Assembly (NCBI GenBank): GCA_019096155.1
Contig: JAHCVI010000003.1
Span: forward strand, 3,720,001-3,784,000
DNA: 64,000 bases
Direction: 5' to 3'
Source: Staphylotrichum longicolle
Taxonomy: Eukaryota > Ascomycota > Sordariomycetes > Sordariales > Chaetomiaceae
Part shown: positions 32,783-43,768 of the stretch, piece after piece
Layout: each line of letters opens with the position of its first letter
Numbering within the stretch: position 1 is the first letter of the stretch
Program-made: the position numbers and the translations under genes
Notes under the pieces: model-generated
What the model was told of the DNA's origin: nothing
The model's database searches: none
The model's input: the letters and a program-made list of their open reading frames with translations, nothing else

Positions 32783-33544
32783 TCCAGAACGAGGGAGATG
32801 AGGTGCGGTGACGACTGAGCCACGGCAGCGGGCGACATTTTGCAGGATTTCTGGATCAGTGCTGCGACACCTCCGGCGGCTTGTGTTATATGGAAGATGC
32901 GGGCCCACGACGGATCGCGCATGATGAGCGAGGCTGCTGCACCCTTTCCCTCCTCGCTGCGGCAATCTCGCAGGCTGTTGGGCTGCAATCTATCCGGACC
33001 AGTCTCAAATTATGCTGCGTCGGACTCTGGGTCCCGCCTCTGCTCCTTCTTTTTCTCCCAGATCCGTGCATGTCTTGCTCGATATTGGACGGGGCAGGTG
33101 GAGGTCGCGATGTTGAGTGGGAAGGAGGACTTCCCCATCGGAGCCGGTGCAACCCCCTGCCAGCGCCGTGTAAGTGGGCTACAGAAAACCAAGCCCGTGT
33201 CCAGGCTGACCCTGCGAGAGACGGTGGGGCTGGCGCGTGCGCCTTCTCTTTTTGTGTTGAACCCTCCAATCCCCGTCGATCGCACCTTCTGGGCCTGGTG
33301 TGGGCCTGGCGTGGGCCTGGCTTGGTGGAGCCACGCCCTGGTCGGTCATGGCCTGCCGCTGCTCGGTCCCGAGATCAGCCCCGCCTCTGCCCAGAAGCGG
33401 CAGGGAGGCCAAGAGCGACGTGCTGACTGCTGCCGGCCCGCTGGCAGCTGGAGCGGGGCATCAACCCCCTCCCGTTCTCAGGCCTGCTCGACCTGCAGGC
33501 GTCGCTTCCATTTCCCATTTCCCCTCCCCGAAAACGTACGGCGG

Positions 33545-33603
33545 TCAGGGATTCAGGGATTCAGGGATTCAGGGATTCAGGGATTCAGGGATTCAGGGAT
33601 TCA
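33545..33603 (+). repeat. 8-bp minisatellite (TCAGGGAT, about 7.4 copies)
   Basis: Seven perfect TCAGGGAT units plus TCA run in tandem without interruption. The array is intergenic, between the MFS pump and the Zn2Cys6 gene. Its perfection suggests recent slippage or expansion. Confidence 0.95.
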
Positions 33604-34897
33604 TCAGGGTGCTTTTGGAAGTCGCTTCCCGTCACAGTCACAGGCCCAGCCAGCCTTGTGCTGCGTGCATGCCTCACTGAGGTGCTGCCCACCATGGCGG
33701 CCCCAGCTGTCTGGTGTCAAGCCAGAGAGACCAGAGAGTCCAGCGAGCCAGCCCCGGCTCTCTTGGTTCCTCCACTGAGATCGCTCGAGATGCCCTGGGG
33801 TTTTGGGGATCGAGCACAATGTTTGTTCCTGTGTCGGAGACGGCATGTGCGTCAATTATTATTATTTCTCCATACTCCGTACACAGTCTCGAGACAGTAC
33901 CCTAACTTGGGCTGCTTGTTGGCTGCCCGTGACTCCCGTGCCGGGGTGCCGTTTCTCTTTCTCCTCACCTCGCCGCCGCCGGTTCCTGGATCTTTGGGTC
34001 TTTGGGGTCCTTGTGTCGCCCTCTGCTGCACCTCTCGACCAACTGTTCAATCCTGCTGCGACGGTCTGGCCCGGTCCATCTTGTCTGGTCTGACTGAGCA
34101 CTGAACACTGAGCACTGAGCCTTGTCTCGTCCTGTCGCCGCATCCCAGCAACCTGGAATTCTCAGTGAGGGGCCGCCCTTTGAGACCCGCATCTGTCGCA
34201 TCGCATCGCAGCGCATCGCTTCTTTATTATCGCTCTCTGCGTTAACTCCGGAGAACTGGGCAACTGGGACTGGCATTGGAACTGTCGATTATTAACGCCA
34301 CCCGTGGGCATCCATCCCGTACATTGCACACATTGCGCATTGCTCTGGCAGCTGTCAAACCAGGAACCGGGGAAGCACACATCCGCCTATTCTCTCCGAC
34401 CCACGCCCCGTTTCGTTTCGTCGGGAGTCTACACTATTGTCGGCTGCTCACGTTTCGTCGCTTGCCGGGGCATCATCGCAAGGTTTCCGCCGAACTCCGC
34501 AGCGATCAGCGATCGTCCCAGGCCCCGTCGCAGGCTCCGTCCCATCTCGCTTGCGCCCAGGACGGTGGACCCCGCTGTTCTTGTGGCTCTGCCTCTCGGG
34601 ATTACCAAGGTTGGCGTGTTGGTCCGATAACCTTAACCTTAGGGCTCCTTTGGTCTCGGGCCGGCCCATGCCAGGGCAGTTCGTCTGTTAGTCGGCGGGG
34701 GCAAGCAAGCGGCAGATCCCACATCCCACATCCCACATCCCACTTCCCACACCCAGAGTCGAACTGGGGGACCTTCGGACCCGAGCGGCTCCCTCGCCTA
34801 TCCGCCTACCCGGGAGACGGCCTGGAGACGGCCTCCCGACCCCAGACCCCAACGGCGCCAGACCAGGCGGCCTACATAATCCTACACCCCGTACACC

Positions 34898-37688
34898 ATG
34901 GCCTCGGACCAGCCTCTTCCTGAACCGCCGCCGCCGCCGCCGCCGTCGCCTCCGCGCTCCGCCGTGCCCGAACCGGCGGTGATGAAGCTGACGCGCGGCC
35001 ACTCGTGCGTCTTGTGTCAGCAGCGAAAGGTCCGCTGTGACAAGCAGAAGCCCTGCGCCAACTGTGTCAAGGCCCAGGTCGAGTGCCGCGTCGTCCCCCC
35101 GCAGCCCCCCCGGCGCAGGAAGAAGAAGCCCCATGAACGTGACCTCATCGACCGCCTCCGAAAGTATGAATCCCTGCTGTCTCAGCACGGCGTCAACTTT
35201 GAGCCCATCGCCCACGACTTTAAGCCTTCCGACCACGGCGACGACGTTGCCGACCTGGAGCAGGACCTCAGTGGACTCAAGACATCGCCCTCGAGCTCTG
35301 CTGACCATGTCTCGCCAGATCAGGCCCATGACAAGTAGGTTTCTGTCTTTATTCATGAATCTTTCTTGTCTGTTGTTCGCATTGGCTTACACACAACCTT
35401 CTCCTCAGACAAAAATGGGCCCCAACTTTGCACGAGGTATGTTGCCGTCCTCGGCCCTGGGGGCTTACTTTCGCTCGCCTGGTTTTTCTTTTTCTTGTTT
35501 ACAGTCACCCCTCCCTTTCCTCCGTGTGTGCCCCGCCGGATATCTCTCATCATACCCTTGCCTGCGGACCTCCCCTTTTGCTTCTTAAACTGCCTTGAAC
35601 TCCAGAGAGAGTAGTGCGAGTCATCACCGGCCCGGTTCCATGTCTGACTTGACCAGCAGTATCGAGGCGCAGTGGATGAGGAGTCTTCAGACGAGGATTA
35701 TGAGGGGCCGACAATACACAATGCCTACGACACCATGTTTGACAACAGCGATGGCTTCCCCTTCGTTGTCGGCGGCGCCATGGCCAACGTGACCAACGCC
35801 CATCCTCCACCCATCCAAATGTTCCAACTCTGGCAAATATACATCAACAACGTCAACCCCTTGCTCAAGGTCACCCACACGCCGACCCTGCAAGCCCAGG
35901 TCATCAGCGCCAGCGCCAACCCGGCCAAGATCCCAAAGCCCCTCGAGGCTTTGATGTTTGCCATCTACTTCGCCGCCATCACCTCGCTGACAGAGGAGGA
36001 GGTGCAGAGCACGTTTGCCGAGGACAAGGCCATCCTCTTGGGGAGGTACCACAATGCCACCCAACAGGCACTCGTCAACGCCGGCTTCATGCGCTCTCCC
36101 GAGTTGATGGTTCTGCAGGCCTTTTTCCTCTACCTGGTAACATAACCCCTGGGTCTCCCTGATCAGCTGTTCGCTGACACAGTCTCAGTTGTGCGCGCGG
36201 CCATACGTCGACCCAAGGTCCATGTTTTGCCTTCTCGGGATGGCCTTTAGGATAGCCGCCCGATTGGGCCTCCACCGAGACGGGTCTCAGTCTGACATAT
36301 CGCCGTTTGAGGCCGAGCAGCGGAGGCGGCTTTGGTGGCAAATCGTCGTCTTTGACAAGCGCATAGCAGAGATTACCGGCTCAACTGTCACCGCCCTATC
36401 CTCCTGTGCTGGGGACACGAGGATGCCTCTCAACATCAACGACGCCGACCTCAACGTCCACGCCAAAGGCCCGCCGGGCCCCTACGGTGGCCCCACCGAA
36501 ATGGTCTTCTGCCTCACTCGCATCGAGCTGACCGTGGCAGCGTCGCCGGATAATGTCCGGCGCACCGTCACCACCCCCGGAGGTCGGCCGTTGCACAAGC
36601 CGATGGTACACTTCAGTCCCTCGCCAACGTCGCCCGACATCGTGTCACACGTGGCCAACCAGAGCCTGCCGGGCGACCTCGTGGCTTTCTGCTCGTATGT
36701 GGAGAACGTCTACCTCAAGCAATGCGACCCCAAGGTGCCGCTGCACTACTTCACCCTTCTTATGACACGGCAGGCGCTGTGCAAGCTGCGCATCATCGAC
36801 TTCCTCTGTCGGACGGCCAACACCGACAATGTCGAGCAGAGCGAGCGCGACAACTACTTCATGGAAGCCCTGCGCATGGTCGAGTATGACAACCTCATCC
36901 AGAGCTCAGACATGTTGCAGGGCTTCCGGTGGTACACGTACGCCCACTTCCCCCTGCCCGCCTATCTGTGCCTGGTCTCGGAACTGCGGCACCGCACTAC
37001 AGGCGAGCTCTGCGAGCGTGCCTGGAACGTCATGATCGAGAACCACGAACGTCGCGGCCTGCTGAGACGCCACAACCGCAACCCCTTGCACATCGCATTC
37101 GGTCGCTACTTTGTCAAGGCCTGGGACGCCCGCGAGGCCGCCGAGCTGCAGCTCGGCCGTTCCCTAGCGACACCCAAGATCGTCCTCCTCCTGCGCAACA
37201 CGCTGACCAAAACACGGCGGCCGGGCCCACCCCCTCCCGCCCTCCACAACGGCATGATGGGCGGCCCCGGCGGGCAACAGCAGGTTTTCGTCCAGTCCGC
37301 GGTGTCACAGGGGTCAGGCAACGCCGCGACAGGCATGCCCCCGGTCGGCGACATCAACGCCGCGCCTCCCCCCGGCGGAATGCCAGCCGGCATGTACGCG
37401 AGCAAGCCGATCCCGCACCCGCCGCCGCCGCCGCAGTCCACCACCTCCATGGCGCCGCAGTTGGGCGGTATCGGCGCCGGCAATCCCATGATGATTGACG
37501 ACTCAATGATGTACTCAGGCGGCTACGAGACCATGGGCGGCGGGCCGGCCATGTACGGCGCTGCGGCCGCCGCGCCCATGCAGGACGCCGAGGTTGGCGG
37601 TATGGACTGGAACTACCTCGTGCAGCTTAGCTCACTGAGCGGATTTAACCCGACGGGAGGGTATTATGTCCAGGGTACGGGGGCGTAG
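34898..37688 (+). CDS. Zn2Cys6 (Gal4-type) transcription factor with Fungal_trans domain
   Basis: Four exons (34898-35334, 35409-35436, 35660-36136, 36189-37688) encode 813 residues. Zinc-cluster cysteines follow CX2CX6CX5CX2CX6C at residues 37, 40, 47, 53, 56 and 63, just after a Pro-rich start. A basic RRRKKK stretch and a leucine-rich LIDRLRKYESLL segment, probably a dimerisation coil, come next. The Fungal_trans domain begins around residue 205 (FQLWQIYINNVNPLLKVTHT) and continues with FRIAARLGLHRDGSQSDISP. The last 150 residues are Pro/Gly/Met-rich, a possible activation region. Exon 2 is only 28 nt but keeps the phase (WAPTLHE). Being divergent from an MFS efflux pump fits a transporter-regulator pair, although the target is not proved. 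Confidence 0.9.
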
Positions 37689-37841
37689 ACGTCCCGACCA
37701 ACCAGGAAGAGAAAACGAAGGTACGCCTGTCATTGGAGACTCGTCTTTGAAATTATTCGGTCACAGCCCCGGCACGGGAAAGGCTTCGCGGGCGAGGTGG
37801 TCAGGGGGCTTGAAACACACTCTCTCGTAGAAGAGTGGATG

Positions 37842-37871
37842 AATGAATGGATGGATGGATGGATGGATGGG
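37842..37871 (+). repeat. ATGG tetranucleotide repeat
   Basis: A run of GAATGGATGGATGGATGG type, about six units, in the 3' flank of the Zn2Cys6 gene. Confidence 0.85.
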
Positions 37872-38676
37872 TACGCGGAACGAGCAAAAAAAAGCTTACG
37901 GGCAGTTTCTACAGTTCTACACAGGGGCAGTCAGTGGTCAACGGCGGCGTTACGGCTGGAAGGGGCTTGTTGGGAACCCGTTGATATCGCTCCAGTCACA
38001 GGCAATCGGATCCCCCCTCGGGTTTTGGGCGCGCGGCGGAACAGGTAAGAACACCGGATGGGTTTAGGGAAGGTAGGCGTAGGCGTTACCGGCCTCTGCG
38101 TTCGTTCTTTTTCTCTTTTGGTGGCGGCGTTCTGCTGTATATACATATATACCTGGTTGGCTGGTTGGATGGGGTTTGGGGAGGGGGATTTGGAGGAAAG
38201 GTGCTGGTGTGCGACGCGTGGTCTCACCCTTTTCCTCCCCTCCTGTCTTCCTTTTCTTGTCTCTCGTGGTGGACTTTGCTATCTGCGTCCTTCTCCTCCC
38301 TCTCTCCTCTCGTGCTTGCTATCTGCGATATGCGCTTTTGCTCTTGGCACCCGATACCATTTCCCTTTTGTCTTGTCGTTTCCCTTTCTGAACTGCTCCG
38401 GCGGCTCGCATCTCTGTCTCTCACACACACTTGCGCGGTAGCTAGTTCTCACATCATATCATACGGCACTCGTAATGATGAATGATGTATGGAAATGAGG
38501 AATCTGATATGGTTCGAAGAAACCTGCCCTCGCCGCCGGGCTATCTTGTTGCATTTCCCAGTCACTCACTCCCTCACTCATTAACTTGCTAAGTAACTCT
38601 CCCGTTCAATGACTGGACTTCCCTATGTCACCACATTGGCCTCCCTCCCTCTCTCCCATGGGGTGGGCGGCGCTCA

Positions 38677-38706
38677 CTGACTGACTGACTGACTGACCGA
38701 CCGACC
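38677..38706 (+). repeat. CTGA/CCGA tetranucleotide repeat
   Basis: Four or more CTGA units pass into CCGA units. It is an intergenic microsatellite. Confidence 0.85.
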
Positions 38707-39178
38707 TGCTGATCCCTCTCGTTCACTCACTTGACTTTTGCTGAGTTTGGTACCCACCGGCCTGTCTCCCTCGCTCAGGGGTTGGCGGGTTAGTGGGCGG
38801 AGATGTCACATTCACCAAGTTTGACTTTTCCCTGTGTTTCACTTGCGCCAACCTCTCCTCCCCTTTGCCGGGCAAAGTTGGGTCGAGGCTCGGCAGCCGC
38901 GAAGGGAGTGGGACGGATGAGGCTGGGGATGGAACCCAAGTCGCTTGCTTTGCAGGTTGTGGAGAGGGCTCGCTCGGGTCGTTTCGGGGTTATACGGACA
39001 GATGGACGGTTCTTTTTTCGTTGGAGTTGTGGGATGTGGATGTGGATGTCTGGTGAGGTGATACGGGGAGAGGAGGCGTCGTTACACTGCTTCTTGTCGG
39101 CGCGGCGGCGTGGCTTCTGTTCTTCTTCTTTCTTTTTTTCTTCGAGCGTGTGTGACGTGATGTGATGCGATGCGATGC

Positions 39179-39201
39179 GGCTGGCTGGCTGGCTGGCTGG
39201 A
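39179..39201 (+). repeat. GGCT tetranucleotide repeat
   Basis: Five GGCT units in tandem, intergenic. Confidence 0.85.
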
Positions 39202-40933
39202 GGGATGGATGAGGGTTTGTGTTTGTGTGACGGGACCGAGGGGGGTCGGGAGATCGGGAGTCGGGAGTCGGCGTGTTGAAGGGCCGTCCGTCTTTCTGCA
39301 CATTGTTGAGGAATAATAATACCCTTGGAGTCGGGTCGGACGGAGGTCGGACGGAGGTCGGAGAGCGGGTTAGAGGAGAGAGGGGCGGGCAGATGATGTC
39401 TTGCTTGGCCTTGGGGTGTCTCCGTGGTACGTAGGGGAATCAATCAATGCTAATGCTTGGGTAGCAGCATGATAGGATAAGTTAGGGGTTCTGCCAGATT
39501 GCGGATAATCTGTTTTGCTACCCGCCTCCATGTTGACACCGCTCTCCTTTTCCCTGGGGACACCGACTGGCCAAACAAGGCCAGCTAGCTGATGTGTGGT
39601 AAACCTCCGGACGGATACCGTTGCTCTTATACATGTCACTAACTTAGCCTTCTCCTCTCTTGCCCGATTCTTCACAAGTAGACACGCCGTTTTTCGCGGT
39701 GACCATTCTCTCTCCAACCCCCGTTGGAGAACGAGACTGAAAGGACGATAAAGTATAGGTGCACATTCTGATATACGTGCACAGTAATCACAAAGATACA
39801 GACGTGCCGCCTCACTTAGAATTGCCCAGAAAACCCACAGGATTTCACCCTAACGCACACTCTCTTGAGAGCAACAAGCAAGGGAGCAGAGCAAAACGGA
39901 CAAGACCACGCGAGATAAAGGCGTTCCAACCATAAATCAGTGCAGGCTGGGTCAAGTTCTGACCGCTGCACTCCAGGTCGATAGTTCCGCAAGGACTCTG
40001 TCTGGTTTGTCTGTCTGTTTGTCCGTCTGCTTCTCACCGAGTCCAAGTCCAATCCAGGTCTCCCAAGGTCCCAAGCCCACACAGGATTCAGCATTTACTC
40101 ATCAAAACCTCGAATCGGTACTCAGGGGTGAACAAACAAGTCCAAAACTTAGGGGGGAATCCTTCGAACTGCCTCTGCCTCTGCCTGTCTCTGCCTGTCT
40201 CTGCCTAAAGCATAAGAAGAATGGACTAAAAAAGGATAGCAAAAACCCATCTGACTCGCTGGCTGGATAATGAAGATAAAAGATAAAAAAACTCCCAGCT
40301 CCAAGTCCCCCAGTCCCAGTGCGTATCAATATCGTACCTAGCAAGCAAGCAAGCACAGCCCAATAATCCCACACAACTCTCGCGCTCACATTCCCACCGC
40401 GTCTGTCTCTCACACTCACAACAAAACCCAACAGTTCCGAAAAAAAAGACCTCATCACAAGCCCAAAAGAAAAGAACGAACCCCAGCCCAGCCCAAACCA
40501 GCCACGACCAAAAAGCCAGACCAAACCAAGGCAACCCAAACCGAAAACCGTACCAAACCGGACAGAAAAAGCTGGAGCAAAAAAACCGTGCGTGCGTGCA
40601 TGCGTGCGTGCCAGCCGTACCAGAAAACCCATATTCCCTTTCCCCATCCGGCCCGTTGCAGTAGGCGTATAAAATGCCATTTCCCATCCCAAGAGTGTCG
40701 ACTAACCGAAAAACGCCGAGTCCCGATTAAACATAACGATATAGCCGCCCATCCTTTTTGGAGCTGGGAGAGTGTGGAAAACAAGTGAAGAAAGCACCCA
40801 GTCCCAACTTTTAGTCCTAGACTGCCGAGCCGAGCCGACCGCGCCAGCTTTTTGTTCTTTTGCAACGCCCGACTAAAAGACAAGAAGAAGAGGTGGTTGC
40901 GGGTGGTGTGCTGACATGGCCATCTATATAATC

Positions 40934-43768
40934 TTACAGAGCCCCGTCTGCTGTTGATGTCATCGCTGTTGCCGTCGCTGCTGGGGTTGCCGTCTCGATA
41001 GCCTTCTCCCCGGTAGGCGAGGCGCTCGTCGCTGCCCCGCCGTCCGTACTTGTCGCAGACTTGGGGTCGTCTGCGCTCGGTACGGGCTTCAAAGGCGTCG
41101 TTCCTATTGATGGGCGGGCTGCGGCCGCCTTATTCATCCTGCTCTTGTAGTCGCTCAAGCTGAGCTTCTTCTTGACGGGGCTCGGTGTTGCGACGATGCC
41201 GTTCACTGATGGTGGGACGAAGGGGCTCGGGAAACTGGTAACAGAGAACGGTGAGTGGATAACTGCGGACCCGGCGGATATGGGTGTCGAGGCTGAAGGC
41301 GGCGCAGGGCTCGGGCTTTCGAACGCCGGGACGGGAGGCATCTGTACTCGAAGGTCGGGAGACTTGACTTTGACCGCGCTAGCTGTTAGAAGGGCCCCAG
41401 GCCCGCCGGCGCCAGTATTCATCGGCGACACTGATCGGGCACCTTGCGCCAGATGGTCCTTGGAGCCAGCAGGGGTCGAAGCATCTATACTCGGTACTCT
41501 TTCAGTTTCTTTGACAGACGCCGGTGATGACAGTGCATCGCCATGGCTGTCCACGCTCACTGCGGAAGGCGGGCGCTCCACCGCACGGCGTTTAGCGCGC
41601 TCTTCCTCCTCGAGACGGACATGGTGCCAGTTGTCCAGCATCCGTTTCCTCAGGCAGGACCCAACTCTGCGTTTCGGGGTCGCTGTCTCAGCTGTATCGG
41701 CAAAGTCCGTCTGTACCGCAGCATCGCAATAGTTGGTGTGCGGCGCAACGGAGGCAGGACGCGAGCCGGCAGCGGCCGAGCCCGTCCTAGACCGGTTCTT
41801 CCGGGGGTAGATGGTGTGGATGGGGCTTGCGCCGCTCGGCGAGCCAGACTTGCTCCTGACAGTCCCAGTCCCGGCATCGACGTAGCCGCGCTCCGGGAAT
41901 CCACTGGGAAGGCTGGGCGTCTGGGCCGCTGAGCCAGGCTTTGACGTCTTGGTTTGGGAGGTGGCGGTCCCGTCGGAAGCGCGTTTCCTTTTGCGGTGTG
42001 GTTGTTGCTGCTGCTGCTCCATACGCCGGAACGTGTCCTCAACCATCGCCACCTTCCTCTTGTCCCGGTCTGTGGGCTCGGTTAATATCCCAAGTGTGTC
42101 AAGTGAACCCTGGCGCGCCGTTGGGGTCATGTCGCGACTGGGCGGCTTGCTCCGCGACGAGCTAGACACGGATCTCCGCTCATGCTCAGGGATGTCCTCC
42201 AGATGACCCTCGCTAGGGGCCGGCCTGTTGGTCGCATGCCCTGTGCTCGTCGGAGAGATGGCGTGTTGCGCTTTCGGTTTGCGCTTCTTTTGCTTCGGCG
42301 GGTTGGGCCGCGACTGGGTTTTGGACAGATAGTTTCTGTGGAAGCGCGCAAAGGAGCACTCCGGTCCCAGATTGCACGCGCATCCTCCGTGTTCTGAGAG
42401 GATGAGGTGGACCCAGCCAGCATATTTTTGGTAATCGCTCTCGTCTGTGCCCTGTTCGGTCTGCGCGCCCACCGTGTCGTCGCTGAGGCCGAGCAACCGA
42501 AGGGCGTGTGCCTTCTCCGCGGTCGGAAACCTAAAATCCCACGGGATCGTGATCTGCTCCTTGGCTGCGATTTGGCGGTCGCTCACGAGCCAGAAATGGT
42601 ATTCACTTCCGGCCGACAGGTATGTCTCAAGGACGGCGTTTGGCCGACAGCTCCGTCGAACGAACCGAGCCTCTGACCCTTCCCTCCTGGTGTCGATGTA
42701 GAGTGGGAGAAGAGGATGAAACAGGACGAATGGGAGCGGCGCGGTCAACTCGCCCCACCGATTCTCGGGGTCAGCGCAGTAGATCGCTTGGAAACCAACC
42801 TGGCCGTTGACTTCGATGAGTGGCACGTCCTTCTCGATTGCCGACGGCGCGCTGAGACACGGCCACTGCACGACCATGTCAGGCGAGATGACCTTCTTGC
42901 TCTGCTCAATCTCAGGCTTGATTCGTATTGACTCGATGTTGGAGGGAAGCTTCTGAAAGACGTCGCTGTACGACAAGCCGGTTTCGATTTGCATCTTTCC
43001 CGGGTCACGCAGCCAGGCGGACATAGCGTTCGAAACCTGCAGACCGGCAAAGCTATTCGTGTTGACGATCTGGTACGCCTGATCGTTGTACAGGGACAAA
43101 AACCCCGACGAGTAGTTGTGAAGTTCGAAGTCGTCGGGGAGATCGGGAGGCGTTGTCGCGGGGCTCAAGGGGTGGCCAAGGGTAGCCTTCGCGTTCCCCT
43201 GCGAAGGGCTACGCTTCGGAGCTTGAGAGCTGATGGACTGGCTCGGCTTGTGCGAGTTCTTGGCTTTCTTCGGTGGGGGAGGGTTGTCGTGAGCACCCAT
43301 GTGCTTCGTGTTCTCAGGAGCGCCATGGTGGGTACCATTTATCTGGAGCTCAGACGGTTTTGGCTTTTTCTTGTGGCTCTTGGATGGCGGCCGTTTCGGT
43401 TTCTTGTCGGCGGCCTCTGCGACGATGGGGGCAGTCGTCCTTGCCCTCTGACGCGCAATCGCCTGTTGGCGATCCAAGGAGCGCGGCTCACACTCGGCGC
43501 ACGAATGCGCAAAGTTGGGCGAGAGGGCGTCTTCGATGTTGTCGGGATAGTAGCACTCAATGTGCTGCCATGTCTCGCACGTCTCGCAGAAGATCGTGTT
43601 TCCGTCATCGTCAGGGAAGTCGCAAATACACTTGATCGTGTACGGCTCTTCCTCTACAGCGTCCTGCTTCCGAGCGACATCTCGTACGGAAACGGTGCTC
43701 GCAAGCGAGAACGCAGGCTGGCTGGGAAGCACGATGGGCGTCGACAGCGGTGGCAGCTTGTCTGTCAT
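40934..43768 (-). CDS. SET3: SET3-type PHD and SET domain protein
   Basis: A single exon of 944 residues. A PHD finger (C47, C49, C61, C64, H69, C72, C90, C93) that should read methylated histone H3 is followed by a Lys/Pro/Ser-rich linker. A SET domain lies at about 305-415 (IEVNGQVGFQAIYCADPENR, RFVRRSCRPN, QITIPWDFRFP). The rest is Ser/Pro-rich and disordered. The PHD-then-SET order matches Set3 of yeast and animal MLL5, the scaffold of the Set3/Hos2 deacetylase complex. The canonical catalytic NHSC motif is RRSC here, in keeping with a subfamily thought to lack methyltransferase activity. The start is the first ATG of a frame that is PHD-homologous soon after. Confidence 0.92.
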   Translation of the reverse strand: MTDKLPPLSTPIVLPSQPAFSLASTVSVRDVARKQDAVEEEPYTIKCICDFPDDDGNTIFCETCETWQHIECYYPDNIEDALSPNFAHSCAECEPRSLDRQQAIARQRARTTAPIVAEAADKKPKRPPSKSHKKKPKPSELQINGTHHGAPENTKHMGAHDNPPPPKKAKNSHKPSQSISSQAPKRSPSQGNAKATLGHPLSPATTPPDLPDDFELHNYSSGFLSLYNDQAYQIVNTNSFAGLQVSNAMSAWLRDPGKMQIETGLSYSDVFQKLPSNIESIRIKPEIEQSKKVISPDMVVQWPCLSAPSAIEKDVPLIEVNGQVGFQAIYCADPENRWGELTAPLPFVLFHPLLPLYIDTRREGSEARFVRRSCRPNAVLETYLSAGSEYHFWLVSDRQIAAKEQITIPWDFRFPTAEKAHALRLLGLSDDTVGAQTEQGTDESDYQKYAGWVHLILSEHGGCACNLGPECSFARFHRNYLSKTQSRPNPPKQKKRKPKAQHAISPTSTGHATNRPAPSEGHLEDIPEHERRSVSSSSRSKPPSRDMTPTARQGSLDTLGILTEPTDRDKRKVAMVEDTFRRMEQQQQQPHRKRKRASDGTATSQTKTSKPGSAAQTPSLPSGFPERGYVDAGTGTVRSKSGSPSGASPIHTIYPRKNRSRTGSAAAGSRPASVAPHTNYCDAAVQTDFADTAETATPKRRVGSCLRKRMLDNWHHVRLEEEERAKRRAVERPPSAVSVDSHGDALSSPASVKETERVPSIDASTPAGSKDHLAQGARSVSPMNTGAGGPGALLTASAVKVKSPDLRVQMPPVPAFESPSPAPPSASTPISAGSAVIHSPFSVTSFPSPFVPPSVNGIVATPSPVKKKLSLSDYKSRMNKAAAARPSIGTTPLKPVPSADDPKSATSTDGGAATSASPTGEKAIETATPAATATAMTSTADGAL

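Larger units (their letters stand above)
32457..34897. other. Divergent intergenic region with an 8-bp minisatellite
   Basis: About 2.4 kb between the MFS pump and the Zn2Cys6 factor, holding both promoters. Long plus-strand frames (32840-33778) lack domains and are pyrimidine-biased leader sequence. Tandem repeats and a tRNA T-arm-like hairpin are listed separately. Confidence 0.55.
37689..40933. other. Convergent intergenic region rich in simple repeats
   Basis: About 3.2 kb between the 3' ends of the Zn2Cys6 factor and SET3. It is pyrimidine/purine-biased, with many tetranucleotide repeats (ATGG near 37842-37870, GACT near 38677-38706, GGCT near 39179-39201). Open frames of up to 217 codons are low-complexity with no domains. 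Long 3' untranslated regions or non-coding transcripts are possible but not shown. Confidence 0.5.

Noticed and set aside
33545..33603. Array as a centromere or telomere element
   Set aside because: Only about seven 8-bp units exist and the motif is not the TTAGGG telomere unit. It is a simple minisatellite.
32840..33778. 312-codon plus-strand open frame
   Set aside because: It covers the TCAGGGAT minisatellite and lies in the leader of the Zn2Cys6 gene. There is no protein-like composition.
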